In this document: positions 53,398-63,323 of the stretch, one piece after another
How the letters are laid out: every line of letters begins with the position of its first letter
How positions within the stretch are numbered: the first letter of the stretch is position 1
The notes under the pieces: generated by a model
Told to the model about the DNA's origin: nothing
The model's database searches: none
Seen by the model: the letters and a program-made list of their open reading frames with translations, nothing else
NCBI RefSeq assembly: GCF_003234265.2
Contig: NZ_CP126256.1
Span: 2,976,001 to 3,040,000, forward strand
From: Curtobacterium sp. MCSS17_015
Lineage (GTDB): Bacteria; Actinomycetota; Actinomycetes; Actinomycetales; Microbacteriaceae
DNA length: 64,000 nt
Direction of reading: 5' to 3'
Program-made: the position numbers and the translations under genes

Positions 53398-54813
53398 TTA
53401 ACCGATCCGCTCGGCACGGCCGAAGATGCCCTGCGGCCGGAACAGCAGGATGAGGATGAGGATGACGAGGGCGGTGGCGTACTTGAAGTCACCGGGCAGC
53501 ACCAGGTTCGTGAGTTCCACGACGATGCCGATGATCATCGAGCCGACGAGCGCGCCGTACGCGGTCCCGAGACCACCGAGCGTCACCGAGGCGAACATGA
53601 GGAGCAGCAGCTGCAGACCGGTCTGCCAGTTGACGCCGTTCAGCACGAGGCCGAGCATCACACCGGACAGGCCCGCGAGGCCGGCGGCGAGGGTCCACAC
53701 GAACCGGATCACCCGGTCGACGTCGATGCCCGAGGCCGCGGCGAGCGCCGGGTTGTCGGACACGGCGCGGGTCGCCCGACCGAAGCGGGTCTTCGCGAGG
53801 AACAGCCCGGTGCCGACGAGCACGACGAGCGCGATGCCCATGGCGACGTAGGACTGCACGGTGAGGGTGATGCCGGCGAAGGTCACGGTCTCGGGGTTGC
53901 CCTGCTGGATGCGGACGGTCGAGGCGCCGAAGAAGTACTGGAACGCGTACTGGGCGGCGATCGAGAGGCCGATGGTCACGATCATCAGCTGGGTCAGGCT
54001 GATCCGGCGCTTGCGGAGCGGCTTCCAGATGCCCGCGTCCTGCAGGTACCCGGTGGCCGCGCAGAGCAGCACCGTGACGAGGCCGGCGAGCCAGATGTTC
54101 CACCCGAGCTGGTTCGCGAAGACGTAGGCGAGGAGCCCGCCGAGGGTGACCTGCTCGCCGTGCGAGAAGCTCGACAGGCCGGTCGTGCCGTAGATCAGCG
54201 ACAGACCGATCGAGGCGAGGGCGATGAGGAGCCCGAGTCGGATGCCGGAGGCGAACTGCTGCCAGAACCGTGCGGCGGTGACGCTGGTGGCACCGGTGTC
54301 GGTGGTCGCGCCCTCCTGGTCGGAGAGCTGGAAGATCGTGCCGGCGTTGGCGTTCAGGTTGCCCTGCACCGTGCGCTCGGCGTCCTCCGCGTCGGTGAGG
54401 TACTGCCCCTTCGGCAGTGAGTCCTGGTCGACCTTGACCGTGTAGGACCCGGCTTCCGGGACGCTGACCGACCAGCGGCCGTCGGCGTTCGTCGTCGAGG
54501 AGCCGGCGAAGGAACCCGGTCCGGTGACGTCCACGTCGACGCCGTCGGCCGGCTCCCGGTCGGAGTCGAGGATGGTGCCCTGGATGCAGCCGTTCGTGGG
54601 GCTGACCACGCAGGGCCCGGTGCTCGCGGGCGCGCTGCTGGCCGACGGGGAGCTGGTCGCCGCGTCGGCCGCGGGCGAGAGTGCCCAGTCGACCGCGAAG
54701 GTGGCGAGGAAGGCGAGGAAGAGCACGGCGGCGAGGACCAGGCGACGGCGGCCTGGTGCCCCGCGGCGGAGTCGGCGCGCCAGCGCTGACCCCGGCGGAG
54801 TGATGGAACCCAC
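53398..54813 (-). CDS. livH: LivH permease with an N-terminal extracytoplasmic domain
   Basis: 471 residues, well above the usual 290-310 for LivH. A basic N terminus and membrane anchor (about 24-48) are followed by a Ser/Ala linker, then a beta-sandwich domain of the carboxypeptidase-regulatory type (GCIQGTILDSDREPADGVDVDVTGPG...TNADGRWSVSVPEAGSYTVKV, about 74-130), with a cysteine pair near 66-75. The LivH permease proper starts near 185 (RLGLLIALASIGLSLIYGTTGL; ATPase loop GRATRAVSDNPALAAASGI). The GTG at 54813 has GAGAGG upstream. The extra domain would face the outside, where the binding protein docks. First gene of livHMGF. Confidence 0.88.
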   Translation of the reverse strand: MGSITPPGSALARRLRRGAPGRRRLVLAAVLFLAFLATFAVDWALSPAADAATSSPSASSAPASTGPCVVSPTNGCIQGTILDSDREPADGVDVDVTGPGSFAGSSTTNADGRWSVSVPEAGSYTVKVDQDSLPKGQYLTDAEDAERTVQGNLNANAGTIFQLSDQEGATTDTGATSVTAARFWQQFASGIRLGLLIALASIGLSLIYGTTGLSSFSHGEQVTLGGLLAYVFANQLGWNIWLAGLVTVLLCAATGYLQDAGIWKPLRKRRISLTQLMIVTIGLSIAAQYAFQYFFGASTVRIQQGNPETVTFAGITLTVQSYVAMGIALVVLVGTGLFLAKTRFGRATRAVSDNPALAAASGIDVDRVIRFVWTLAAGLAGLSGVMLGLVLNGVNWQTGLQLLLLMFASVTLGGLGTAYGALVGSMIIGIVVELTNLVLPGDFKYATALVILILILLFRPQGIFGRAERIG

Positions 54814-54911
54814 GGATGAGCCTCTCGTTCGGATAGTCGAGGACCCTAGGGATTTTTTGTGTCCCCCGTGTTTCCGGCACGTTCCCTGCACAAATCGTGC
54901 CGGAACCGTGA

Positions 54912-56591
<1,680 letters not shown>

Positions 56592-56597
56592 CGGGCT

Positions 56598-56735
56598 GGG
56601 CTCTGGAGACGCCGCCAGGTGAGCTCCCCCTTCCCGTTCGCGAGACAACGCGGAACACCGCCGACCGCTCGAGACGCCGCCGGGTTCGGCGCGTCTCGAG
56701 CGGTCGGCGGCGTCTCGAGGAGACGGCCGCCTCTC
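56598..56735. repeat. GAGACGCC repeat cluster containing a 20-bp bidirectional terminator hairpin
   Basis: Several GAGACGCC or GGCGTCTC copies lie between the convergent guaB and SDR genes. The core is a perfect 20-bp stem (arms 56658-56677 and 56691-56710, 13-nt loop). It probably terminates both genes. Confidence 0.75.
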
Positions 56736-56757
56736 AGGCGACTGGCCAGCGCGAGGG

Positions 56758-57576
56758 CTACGCGCTCCGCCAGTCGTTCGAGGTGATGTGGCTGCCGCCG
56801 TGCGGGCCCATCTGGAGCATGCCGCCGTCGACGGGCAGCGAGACACCCGTGATGTACGACGACGCGGGCGAGGCCAGGAACGCCACCGCGGCGGCGATCT
56901 CCCACGCGTTGCCCGGACGGCCGAGCGGCACGCCGGGTCGGTCGATGGTGTGCGGGTCCTCGTCCTCGGCGCCGGTCATCCGCGTCGCGATCTCGCCCGG
57001 TGCGACGGCGTTCGCGGTGATGCCGTGCTCGGCGAGCTCGATCGCGATGGTCTTCAGCAGTCCGCCGAGCCCGTGCTTCGCGGCGTCGTAGGCGCTCGAG
57101 CCGTAGCGGGGGTGGTGCTCGTGCACGCTCGTGATGCCGATGATCCGGCCACCGGTGCCCTGCGCGACCATGCGTCGGGCCGCGGCCTGGATCGTGACGA
57201 AGGCGCCGTCGAGGTCGGTCGCGACCGTGTGACGCCACTGGTCGAGCGTGATGTCGAGGAACGGTGCGTTGTCGCCCGTCCCGGCGTCGGCGACGATCAC
57301 GTCCACGCCGCCGAGCTGCTCGGCGATCCGCTCGATGACGGCACCGGCCCCGGCGAGGTCGGTGACGTCGATCTGCTCGACGACGACCTTCCGCCCGAGG
57401 CCGCGGATCTCCTCCGCGGTCTCCTCGGCGCGCTCGGGCTCGGACAGGTAGGTGATGCCGACGTCCATGCCGGCGGTCGCGAGCGCGACGGCGGTGGCGC
57501 GGCCGATGCCGGATTCTGCGCCGGTGACGATGGCCCTGGTGGGCTGGAACACGGTGGTCGAGGATGTGTCGCTCAT
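56758..57576 (-). CDS. short-chain dehydrogenase/reductase (SDR)
   Basis: 272-residue classical SDR. The cofactor loop is VTGAESGIGRATAVALA (TGxxxGIG). The later ADAG takes the place of NNAG, the catalytic serine is in GITSVHEHHP, and the Tyr-Lys pair is in AYDAAKHG. The C-terminal segment is YITGVSLPVDGGMLQMG. It resembles glucose/sugar-alcohol dehydrogenases; the substrate is unknown. The ATG at 57576 lies 8 nt after TACGTT. It is convergent with guaB and divergent from livK. Confidence 0.9.
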   Translation of the reverse strand: MSDTSSTTVFQPTRAIVTGAESGIGRATAVALATAGMDVGITYLSEPERAEETAEEIRGLGRKVVVEQIDVTDLAGAGAVIERIAEQLGGVDVIVADAGTGDNAPFLDITLDQWRHTVATDLDGAFVTIQAAARRMVAQGTGGRIIGITSVHEHHPRYGSSAYDAAKHGLGGLLKTIAIELAEHGITANAVAPGEIATRMTGAEDEDPHTIDRPGVPLGRPGNAWEIAAAVAFLASPASSYITGVSLPVDGGMLQMGPHGGSHITSNDWRSA

Positions 57577-57584
57577 GCCTGCGG

Positions 57585-57590
57585 AACGTA
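57585..57590 (-). promoter_or_regulatory. -10 hexamer of a possible leaderless promoter (SDR)
   Basis: The minus strand reads TACGTT, 8 nt, then ATG at 57576. Confidence 0.4.
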
Positions 57591-57825
57591 CGCCGGACCT
57601 CCAGGGCGCCCGTCCGGAACCGCGGAGACCGTCCAGACGGACTCCTGATCAGGGCTTCCCGTACGTCCGTTCAGAAGTGTCACGGGTATGTAACGAAACA
57701 CCCAGGTGTGTCCTTCCGTCACACGGGCGAAACACATCGACCCTAGTTTTCTCTCCAATCCCACGCGGAGACGCCGCGCTCGACCCGATGCGGTAGGGCC
57801 TCCGCGCAGAGAAAGGGTTCCACGG

Positions 57826-59163
57826 ATGATCAGAACCACCCGCGCCACCACGGCGCTGGCACTGGCGGGAGCGGCCGCGGTGCTCCTCGTCGGCTGCTCC
57901 ACCTCGAGCAACGCCGGTGACGGCGGATCCGAGTCGGCCAAGGCCGGCGGCGCGAAGAAGGACCCGGCCGCGAGCTGCGAGGCCCCCTCGTCGCCCAGCA
58001 CCGACCCGCTGAAGATCGGCACGATCCTGCCGCTGACCGGATCGCTCGCCTACCTCAACCCGCCGGCCGAGTCCGGCGTCGGCCTCGCCGTCGAGGACAT
58101 CAACGCGGCGGGCGGTGTGCTCGACGAGGACGTCACCATCGACCCCGCCACCGACTCCGGTGACAGCAACGACATGACCGTGTCGAGCTCGGCCGCCACC
58201 AAGCTCGTCGACGCGAAGGTCCCGGTCGTCATCGGCGCCGAGTCGTCCTCCGTCACGCTCAACGTGATCGACCAGCTCACGAGCAACTGCATGGTGCAGA
58301 TCTCGCCGGCGAACACGGCGACCGACCTGTCCGGCTACTCGTCGCACTACTACCGCACCGCTCCGCCGGACTCGGTCCAGGGTTCCGCGCTGGGCCAGCT
58401 CGTCACGGGCGACGGCAACGCCAAGGTCGCGTTCCTCGTCTTCAACGACACGTACGGCACGGGCCTGCGCAACTCCGTCCAGGAAGCCGTCGAGTCCGCC
58501 GGTGGCCAGGTCGTCTACGGCGCCAAGGGCAAGGGCCAGGAGTTCCCGCCCGGACAGACCACGTTCTCGTCCGAGGTGACCGCGGCGCTCGCCACCGAGC
58601 CCGACGCGATCGTCGTGCTCGCGTTCGACGAGACGAAGTCGATCATCCCCGAGCTCGTCTCGCAGGGGAACAAGGCGAAGATCTACATGTCCGACGGCAA
58701 CACGGCGGACTACTCGAAGGACTTCGACAAGGGCACCCTCGAGGGCGCACAGGGGACCATTCCCGGTGCCAGCCCGAAGGACGACCTGAAGAAGCGCCTC
58801 GTCGACTTCTACAAGAAGTCCTCGAACAAGGACCTCGCCGACTTCTCGTACGCTGCTGAGTCCTACGACGCCACCACCCTCGCCGCCCTCGCCGCGGTGA
58901 AGGGCAAGGGCACCGACTCCGGCACGATCCAGGCCAACATGGCTGCGGTCTCCGGGGCGGACGGCGGCACCGAGTGCTCGACGTTCAAGGACTGCAAGGA
59001 CCTCCTCGACGAGGGTGAGGACATCCACTACACCGGCCCGTCCGGCATCGGTCCGTTCGACAGCAAGAACGACCCGTCGAGCGCCTACATCGGCATCTAC
59101 AAGTTCGACGGCGACAACAAGCCCGTCTACCAGAGCGCCATCCAGGGCTCGGTCTCGAAGTAA
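57826..59163 (+). CDS. livK: branched-chain amino acid ABC transporter binding lipoprotein (LivK)
   Basis: 445-residue periplasmic-type binding protein anchored as a lipoprotein: signal peptide 1-24 with lipobox LVGC, then a Ser/Gly/Lys linker. The mature protein has the Leu/Ile/Val-binding fold (IGTILPLTGSLAYLNPP, GVGLAVEDINAAGGV, PVVIGAESSSVT, RTAPPDSVQGSALG, YDATTLAALA). It is longer than E. coli LivK, with a cysteine pair near the C terminus (CSTFKDC). It is the only binding protein in the area for LivHMGF but has its own promoter and terminator. GAAAGGG lies 9 nt before the ATG. Confidence 0.92.
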   Translation: MIRTTRATTALALAGAAAVLLVGCSTSSNAGDGGSESAKAGGAKKDPAASCEAPSSPSTDPLKIGTILPLTGSLAYLNPPAESGVGLAVEDINAAGGVLDEDVTIDPATDSGDSNDMTVSSSAATKLVDAKVPVVIGAESSSVTLNVIDQLTSNCMVQISPANTATDLSGYSSHYYRTAPPDSVQGSALGQLVTGDGNAKVAFLVFNDTYGTGLRNSVQEAVESAGGQVVYGAKGKGQEFPPGQTTFSSEVTAALATEPDAIVVLAFDETKSIIPELVSQGNKAKIYMSDGNTADYSKDFDKGTLEGAQGTIPGASPKDDLKKRLVDFYKKSSNKDLADFSYAAESYDATTLAALAAVKGKGTDSGTIQANMAAVSGADGGTECSTFKDCKDLLDEGEDIHYTGPSGIGPFDSKNDPSSAYIGIYKFDGDNKPVYQSAIQGSVSK

Positions 59164-59179
59164 CACCCCGCACGATTGA

Positions 59180-59211
59180 CGGCCCCCGGGAGCAGCTGCT
59201 CCCGGGGGCCG
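59180..59211 (+). terminator. perfect 32-bp palindromic terminator of livK
   Basis: CGGCCCCCGGGAGCAG followed directly by its exact complement, 16 nt after the livK stop. Confidence 0.85.
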
Positions 59212-59244
59212 TTCGCGTGGGCGGACGCCGACGGCCTGTGCGGC

Positions 59245-59307
59245 GCCGTCGGGGCGGCGCAACGTGCCGTCGGGGCGGCGCAACGTGGCATCGGGGCGGC
59301 GCAGCCC
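59245..59307. repeat. 21-bp tandem repeat, three copies
   Basis: Units at 59245-59265 and 59266-59286 are identical (starting GCCGTCGGGGCGGCGCAAC); the third at 59287-59307 differs at its first four bases and its end. It is non-coding, directly after the livK terminator. Confidence 0.8.
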
Positions 59308-59348
59308 GCGGCCGGGCGGTGGCGGACGGCAGGCTGATGGCGGGGGGC

Positions 59349-59509
59349 CGAGACGCCGGTGTCAGCGGGAGACGCCGCGAAGCGACCGAGACGCCGCCGA
59401 TGGTGGCGGCGTCGCGCCATGGGAGCGGCGTCGCGCGCAGACGGGCGTGTCTCGCGCGCGTGGGGCGTCGAGGGGACCGCGACGCCGCACGCAGACGGGT
59501 GCGTCTCGC
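59349..59509. repeat. GAGACGCC/GGCGTCTC repeat cluster
   Basis: At least seven copies of GAGACGCC, GGCGTC or GCGTCTC-type motifs lie in this stretch of the 394-nt gap between livK and rarD. Apart from these and the 21-bp repeats the gap holds nothing that looks like a gene. Confidence 0.65.
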
Positions 59510-59557
59510 CCACACCCGGCGGGCACCGGCCGGGAGGCCCGCTCCGCCCCCGTCAGC

Positions 59558-60511
59558 TCAGGCCGGCTCGGGGACGACGTCACGTCGCGCACCTCGCCGC
59601 GCTGCGGTGAACGAGTCCACCGTGAGCACCACGAGCGCCAGCCAGACGATCCCGAATCCCACCCACCGCGAGGCCGACATCGGCTCGTGCTGGACGAGCA
59701 CGCCCACGAGCAGCTGCATGACCGGTGCGAGGTACTGCGTCAACCCGAGCGTCGACAGGCTCACGCGCCGCGCCGAGGACGCGAAGAGCAGCAGCGGCAC
59801 CGCCGTCGCCGGCCCGGTCAGCACCGTGACGAGGGCGTGCGGCCAGCCCTCGCTCGTGAAGGTCACCCCACCGCCGAGCCCGGTGACCCCGAGCACCACG
59901 AGGGTGCCGACGGCGAGGGGCAGCAGCCACACCGTCTCGATCGTCAGCCCGCTGAGGGCGTCGACCGTGCCCCCGACGCGCTTCTTCACCAGGCCGTACG
60001 AGCCGAACGAGAACGCCAGCACGAGCGCGATCCACGGCATCTGCCCGTAGCCGACCGCGATGACGACGACGGCCAGGACGCTGATCCCCACCGCGGTCCA
60101 CTGCAGCGGACGCAGGCGTTCGCGGAGGACCAGGACGCCGAGGGCGATCGTGACGAGCGGGTTGATGAAGTACCCGAGGGCCGCCTCGACCGTGTGGCCC
60201 GTCGTCGTCGCGAGCACGTACACGGTCCAGTTCACCAGGATGAGCCCGGCAGCGACCCCCATCACGCCCATCACCCGGGGCTGCACGAGCAGGGACCGGG
60301 TACGGAGCCACGACCGGGTCGCCAGGATCGCCACGGCGCAGAACACCAGGCCGAAGACGATGCGCCACGACACGATCTCGAACGCGGCGGCGGGGGCCAT
60401 GGCCGCGAAGAGCAACGGCATGAGCCCCCAGAGCCCGTACGCCACGAGCGCCTGCACCACACCGACGGACGCCTCGCTCCGCGCTGGGCGCTGGGGAATC
60501 GGTTCACTCAC
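59558..60511 (-). CDS. rarD: EamA-family transporter RarD
   Basis: 317-residue permease of the drug/metabolite transporter superfamily with ten hydrophobic segments. The RarD-type features include GLWGLMPLLFAAM, EIVSWRIVFGLVFC, NWTVYVLATTTGHTVEAALGYFINPL and GLTQYLAPVMQLLVGVL. The substrate is unknown; RarD proteins are only loosely linked to chloramphenicol tolerance. The GTG at 60511 lies 6 nt after TAGGAT, fitting the leaderless pattern. Monocistronic. Confidence 0.92.
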   Translation of the reverse strand: MSEPIPQRPARSEASVGVVQALVAYGLWGLMPLLFAAMAPAAAFEIVSWRIVFGLVFCAVAILATRSWLRTRSLLVQPRVMGVMGVAAGLILVNWTVYVLATTTGHTVEAALGYFINPLVTIALGVLVLRERLRPLQWTAVGISVLAVVVIAVGYGQMPWIALVLAFSFGSYGLVKKRVGGTVDALSGLTIETVWLLPLAVGTLVVLGVTGLGGGVTFTSEGWPHALVTVLTGPATAVPLLLFASSARRVSLSTLGLTQYLAPVMQLLVGVLVQHEPMSASRWVGFGIVWLALVVLTVDSFTAARRGARRDVVPEPA

Positions 60512-60517
60512 GGAACC

Positions 60518-60523
60518 ATCCTA
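60518..60523 (-). promoter_or_regulatory. -10 hexamer of a probably leaderless promoter (rarD)
   Basis: The minus strand reads TAGGAT, 6 nt, then GTG at 60511. Confidence 0.5.
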
Positions 60524-60589
60524 GGAAGGCGGGCCGACGGACGCGCCCGAACCCGGGCCTCCCGGCGGTCTGCGGTGATCCCGGAACGA

Positions 60590-60624
60590 CGAACGCCCCG
60601 CCGGCCAGGCCGACGGGGCGTTCG
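60590..60624 (-). terminator. hairpin terminator of groES
   Basis: CGAACGCCCCG and CGGGGCGTTCG form an 11-bp stem, 11 nt after the groES stop, with further pairing possible in the loop. Confidence 0.75.
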
Positions 60625-60635
60625 TGGAGCGGGTG

Positions 60636-60932
60636 TCAGTGCTCGATGACCGCGAGGACGTCGCGGGCCGAGAGGACGAGGAGGTCCTCACCGGAGTACT
60701 TGACCTCGGTGCCGCCGTACTTGGAGTAGATGACCTTGTCGCCGACGGCGACGTCGAGCGGCACGCGGTTGCCGTTGTCGTCGATGCGGCCCGGGCCCAC
60801 GGCGACGACCTCGCCCTCCTGGGGCTTCTCCTTCGCGGTGTCCGGGATGACCAGACCCGACGCGGTGGTCTGCTCCGCCTCGACCTGGCGGATGACGATG
60901 CGATCTTCGAGCGGCTTGATGCTGACGGCCAC
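60636..60932 (-). CDS. groES: co-chaperonin GroES
   Basis: 98-residue lid of the GroEL folding chamber. The family pattern is complete: [19 protein letters not shown], the mobile loop [55 protein letters not shown] and the closing [14 protein letters not shown]. The GTG start at 60932 has AGAGG 6 nt upstream. Two CIRCE operators flank its promoter. No groEL is adjacent; the gene is followed by a terminator, so groEL must lie elsewhere. Confidence 0.97.
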   Translation of the reverse strand: MAVSIKPLEDRIVIRQVEAEQTTASGLVIPDTAKEKPQEGEVVAVGPGRIDDNGNRVPLDVAVGDKVIYSKYGGTEVKYSGEDLLVLSARDVLAVIEH

Positions 60933-60980
60933 GGTGACCTCTTCTTTCTCGGTACGTGTTCGGTACTGACGAAAACCGGG

Positions 60981-61007
60981 TTGGCACTTCCCTCGGGAGA
61001 GTGCCAA
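60981..61007 (-). promoter_or_regulatory. CIRCE (HrcA) operator 1 of groES
   Basis: TTGGCACTT-N9-GAGTGCCAA, one mismatch from a perfect 9-9-9 inverted repeat. It lies just downstream of the predicted transcription start. Confidence 0.9.
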
Positions 61008-61012
61008 CCCCA

Positions 61013-61041
61013 ACTGTAGGACGTCACTGGCACTCGGTCAA
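61013..61041 (-). promoter_or_regulatory. groES promoter
   Basis: The minus strand reads TTGACC (61041-61036), a 17-nt spacer, then TACAGT (61018-61013). CIRCE 2 covers the -35 box and CIRCE 1 the region just after the start site. Confidence 0.8.
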
Positions 61042-61053
61042 TCCGAGTGCCAG
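61027..61053 (-). promoter_or_regulatory. CIRCE (HrcA) operator 2 of groES
   Basis: CTGGCACTC-N9-GAGTGCCAG, a perfect 9-9-9 inverted repeat overlapping the -35 box. Centre-to-centre distance to operator 1 is 46 bp. Confidence 0.9.
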
Positions 61054-61089
61054 CGCGCCGCGCACTGCCCCACCTGGGAGGATCGGGGC

Positions 61090-62292
61090 ATGGACGCCGC
61101 CGAACTGACCCAGCTGCTGACCCCGGCGGGGATGGACCTGCTCGACCGTACGCCGTCCGTCTCGGACGGCGGCGAGATCGTCCGGGTGGTCTCACGTCTG
61201 CGGGCCGAGGGCCACGACCCGGCGCTCGTCGCGGCGGTCCTCACCCAGGCGAAGCTCCGGCAGAAGGCCCGCGGCAAGTTCGGTGACTTCGCCGCGCGCA
61301 TGCTCTTCACCGCCGCCGGGCTCGAGCAGGCGACCCGACTGCAGGTCGCCGCGCAGCACGCCGGGCGGTTCGCCGCCGCCGGCCTGACCCGTGTCGCCGA
61401 CCTCGGCTGCGGGATCGGCGGGGACGCGCTCGCGATGGCGGCGCTCGACCTCGACGTCACCGCCGTCGACCGGGACGAGGTGACGGCTGCCGTCGCGACG
61501 CACAACCTCGCGCCGTGGCCGAACGCCCGCGTCGAGCTCGGCGACGCCGCTACGTTCGACATCACCTCCGTGGACGGGGTCTGGATGGACCCGGCCCGCC
61601 GGACCAGCGGGCACTCGGACACTCGACGACTCGCCGACCCGGACGACTGGTCGCCCTCGCTCGACACGGTGTTCGCGGCGGCGACGACCACCCCGACCGG
61701 CGTCAAGCTCGGCCCGGGCATCGACCGCGACCTGATCCCCGACACCGCTGAGGCGCAGTGGACGTCGGTCGACCGGGAGGTCGTCGAACTCGCCCTGTGG
61801 TTCGGCCCGCTCGCCCGTCCGGGCGTCCGGCGCGCGGCGACCGTCATCGGCACCCACGGCATCGCCGAACTGACGGGGGCCGCCGACGCCGAGGACGTCG
61901 AGGTCGGGTCGCTCGGGGCGTACCTCTACGAGCCCGACGGGGCCGTCATCCGCGCCCGGTTGATCGGGGACCTGGCGCGGTCGATCGACGGGCGCATGCT
62001 CTCCGAGGGCATCGCCTACGTGACGAGCGACCGGGCGGTCGTGACGCCGTTCGCGCAGGGGTTCCGCGTCCTCGACACGATGCCGCTCGACGTGAAGCGC
62101 CTCGCCGCCCGGCTGGCGGCCGACGACATCGGCACGGTCGAGATCAAGAAGCGCGGCGTCGACGTGGACCCGGCCGAGTTCCGCAAGCGCCTGCGCCTGC
62201 GGGGCCGCGGTCGCGTCACGCTCGTGCTCACCAGACTGGAGGGTCGCCACACGGCCGTCCTGTGCGAGCGGCTGGACGACGTGACCGGCTGA
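61090..62292 (+). CDS. class I SAM-dependent methyltransferase with THUMP-like domain
   Basis: 400 residues: an N-terminal helical region (RQKARGKFGDFAARMLFTAAGLEQATR), the SAM-binding motif VADLGCGIGGDALAMAAL (about 102-119) and AVDRDEVTAAVATHN, then WMDPARR as the motif IV equivalent. A C-terminal THUMP-like domain follows (DDIGTVEIKKRGVDVDPAEFRKRLRLRGRG). It is probably an RNA methyltransferase, target unknown. The ATG at 61090 follows GAGGAT by 6 nt, an ambiguous leaderless pattern. It is divergent from groES. Confidence 0.87.
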   Translation: MDAAELTQLLTPAGMDLLDRTPSVSDGGEIVRVVSRLRAEGHDPALVAAVLTQAKLRQKARGKFGDFAARMLFTAAGLEQATRLQVAAQHAGRFAAAGLTRVADLGCGIGGDALAMAALDLDVTAVDRDEVTAAVATHNLAPWPNARVELGDAATFDITSVDGVWMDPARRTSGHSDTRRLADPDDWSPSLDTVFAAATTTPTGVKLGPGIDRDLIPDTAEAQWTSVDREVVELALWFGPLARPGVRRAATVIGTHGIAELTGAADAEDVEVGSLGAYLYEPDGAVIRARLIGDLARSIDGRMLSEGIAYVTSDRAVVTPFAQGFRVLDTMPLDVKRLAARLAADDIGTVEIKKRGVDVDPAEFRKRLRLRGRGRVTLVLTRLEGRHTAVLCERLDDVTG

Positions 62293-62294
62293 GA

Positions 62295-62335
62295 CGACGA
62301 ACGGGCACCGCCGTCCTGGCGGTGCCCGTTCGTCG
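62295..62335. terminator. bidirectional hairpin terminator
   Basis: CGACGAACGGGCACCGCC, 5-nt loop, exact complement: an 18-bp stem between the convergent methyltransferase and DUF4190 genes. Confidence 0.88.
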
Positions 62336-62361
62336 AGGCGGAACCGCCCCGGTGCTGCCGG

Positions 62362-63225
62362 TCAGGCGATGAGCGCGCTGGCGCCGGAGGTGTCGTACCC
62401 GTCGTAGCCGTCGTAGCCGTAGCCGCCCGACCCCGGGTTCTGTGAGGCGAACACGACGAACGAGATGAACAGGATGACGCCGAGCAGGGAGATCGCCGTC
62501 AGGATCCAGCCGCCGATGACACCGGCCAGCGCGAGACCGCGGCCCTGCTCCCCGGTCTGTCGGATGCGACCGAGGGCGATGTGGCCCATGATCGCGCCGG
62601 CCGGGCTGGTGAGGACCGTGAGTGGTCCGAAGACGAGTCCACCGAAGGCGAAGACGATCGACAGGATCGCGAGGGCGCTCGTCCTGCGCGGCTGTCCGTA
62701 GGGGTTCTGGCTCGTGGCGGCGTACGGGTTGTACGCGGCTGCGCCCTGTTGGCCGTACTGCTGCTGGCTGTACTGCTGCTGGTTCGAGGAGGGCTTCTGC
62801 GACCCGTACTGGCCCTGCTGGGCGTAGGCCCCGGGCTGCGGGTACGCGCTCTGCCCGGACTGCCGCCCGTACGGGTCCTGCGAGCCCCACGAGGTCGGTG
62901 TCCCGTACTGACCCGACTGCCCGGAGGTCGCCTGCGAGCCGTACTGACCGGCGGCACCGTACTGCCCCGCCGACCCGTACTGGCCGGGCGTCGCGTACGG
63001 GCTCTGCTGTCCGGGCGAGGAGGCCCCACCGCTGCGGTCCCCCACGGGGTCCGTGACGCCCTGCGCCGCCGAACCCTGCCCAGAGGACGCGAACGGGTCG
63101 CGCGTCACCGGCTCGTGCGCACGGTCCGGATCGGCAGGCGTCGCAGCCGACGCCTGACCCGACGTCTGGTCGGACACCTGGTCCGGCGTCTCGTCCGGCG
63201 TCGATCGGTCGTTCTGGTCGGACAC
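62362..63225 (-). CDS. DUF4190 membrane protein with a Gln/Gly/Tyr-rich tail
   Basis: 287 residues. The first 190 or so are disordered: an acidic/Gln start, then repeats of the type GQYGSAGQYGAAGQYG and a QQQYSQQQYGQQ stretch. The DUF4190 domain follows with two membrane segments (ALAILSIVFAFGGLVFGPLTVLTSPAGAIMGHIALGRI and GLALAGVIGGWILTAISLLGVILFISFVVFA) and a short Tyr-Gly tail (GYDGYDGYD). Function unknown. The GTG at 63225 has GGGAGG 8 nt upstream. The tail is similar in composition to that of the YccA-like protein at 40087. Confidence 0.85.
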   Translation of the reverse strand: MSDQNDRSTPDETPDQVSDQTSGQASAATPADPDRAHEPVTRDPFASSGQGSAAQGVTDPVGDRSGGASSPGQQSPYATPGQYGSAGQYGAAGQYGSQATSGQSGQYGTPTSWGSQDPYGRQSGQSAYPQPGAYAQQGQYGSQKPSSNQQQYSQQQYGQQGAAAYNPYAATSQNPYGQPRRTSALAILSIVFAFGGLVFGPLTVLTSPAGAIMGHIALGRIRQTGEQGRGLALAGVIGGWILTAISLLGVILFISFVVFASQNPGSGGYGYDGYDGYDTSGASALIA

Positions 63226-63323
63226 GTTGCACCCCTCCCGGCGACCGGGCGGCCACCGGCACCGATCCTCCCACACGGCTCCCGGGACCGTTCAGGAGCG
63301 GGACCGGGCGGGGTCGTGCCCGG

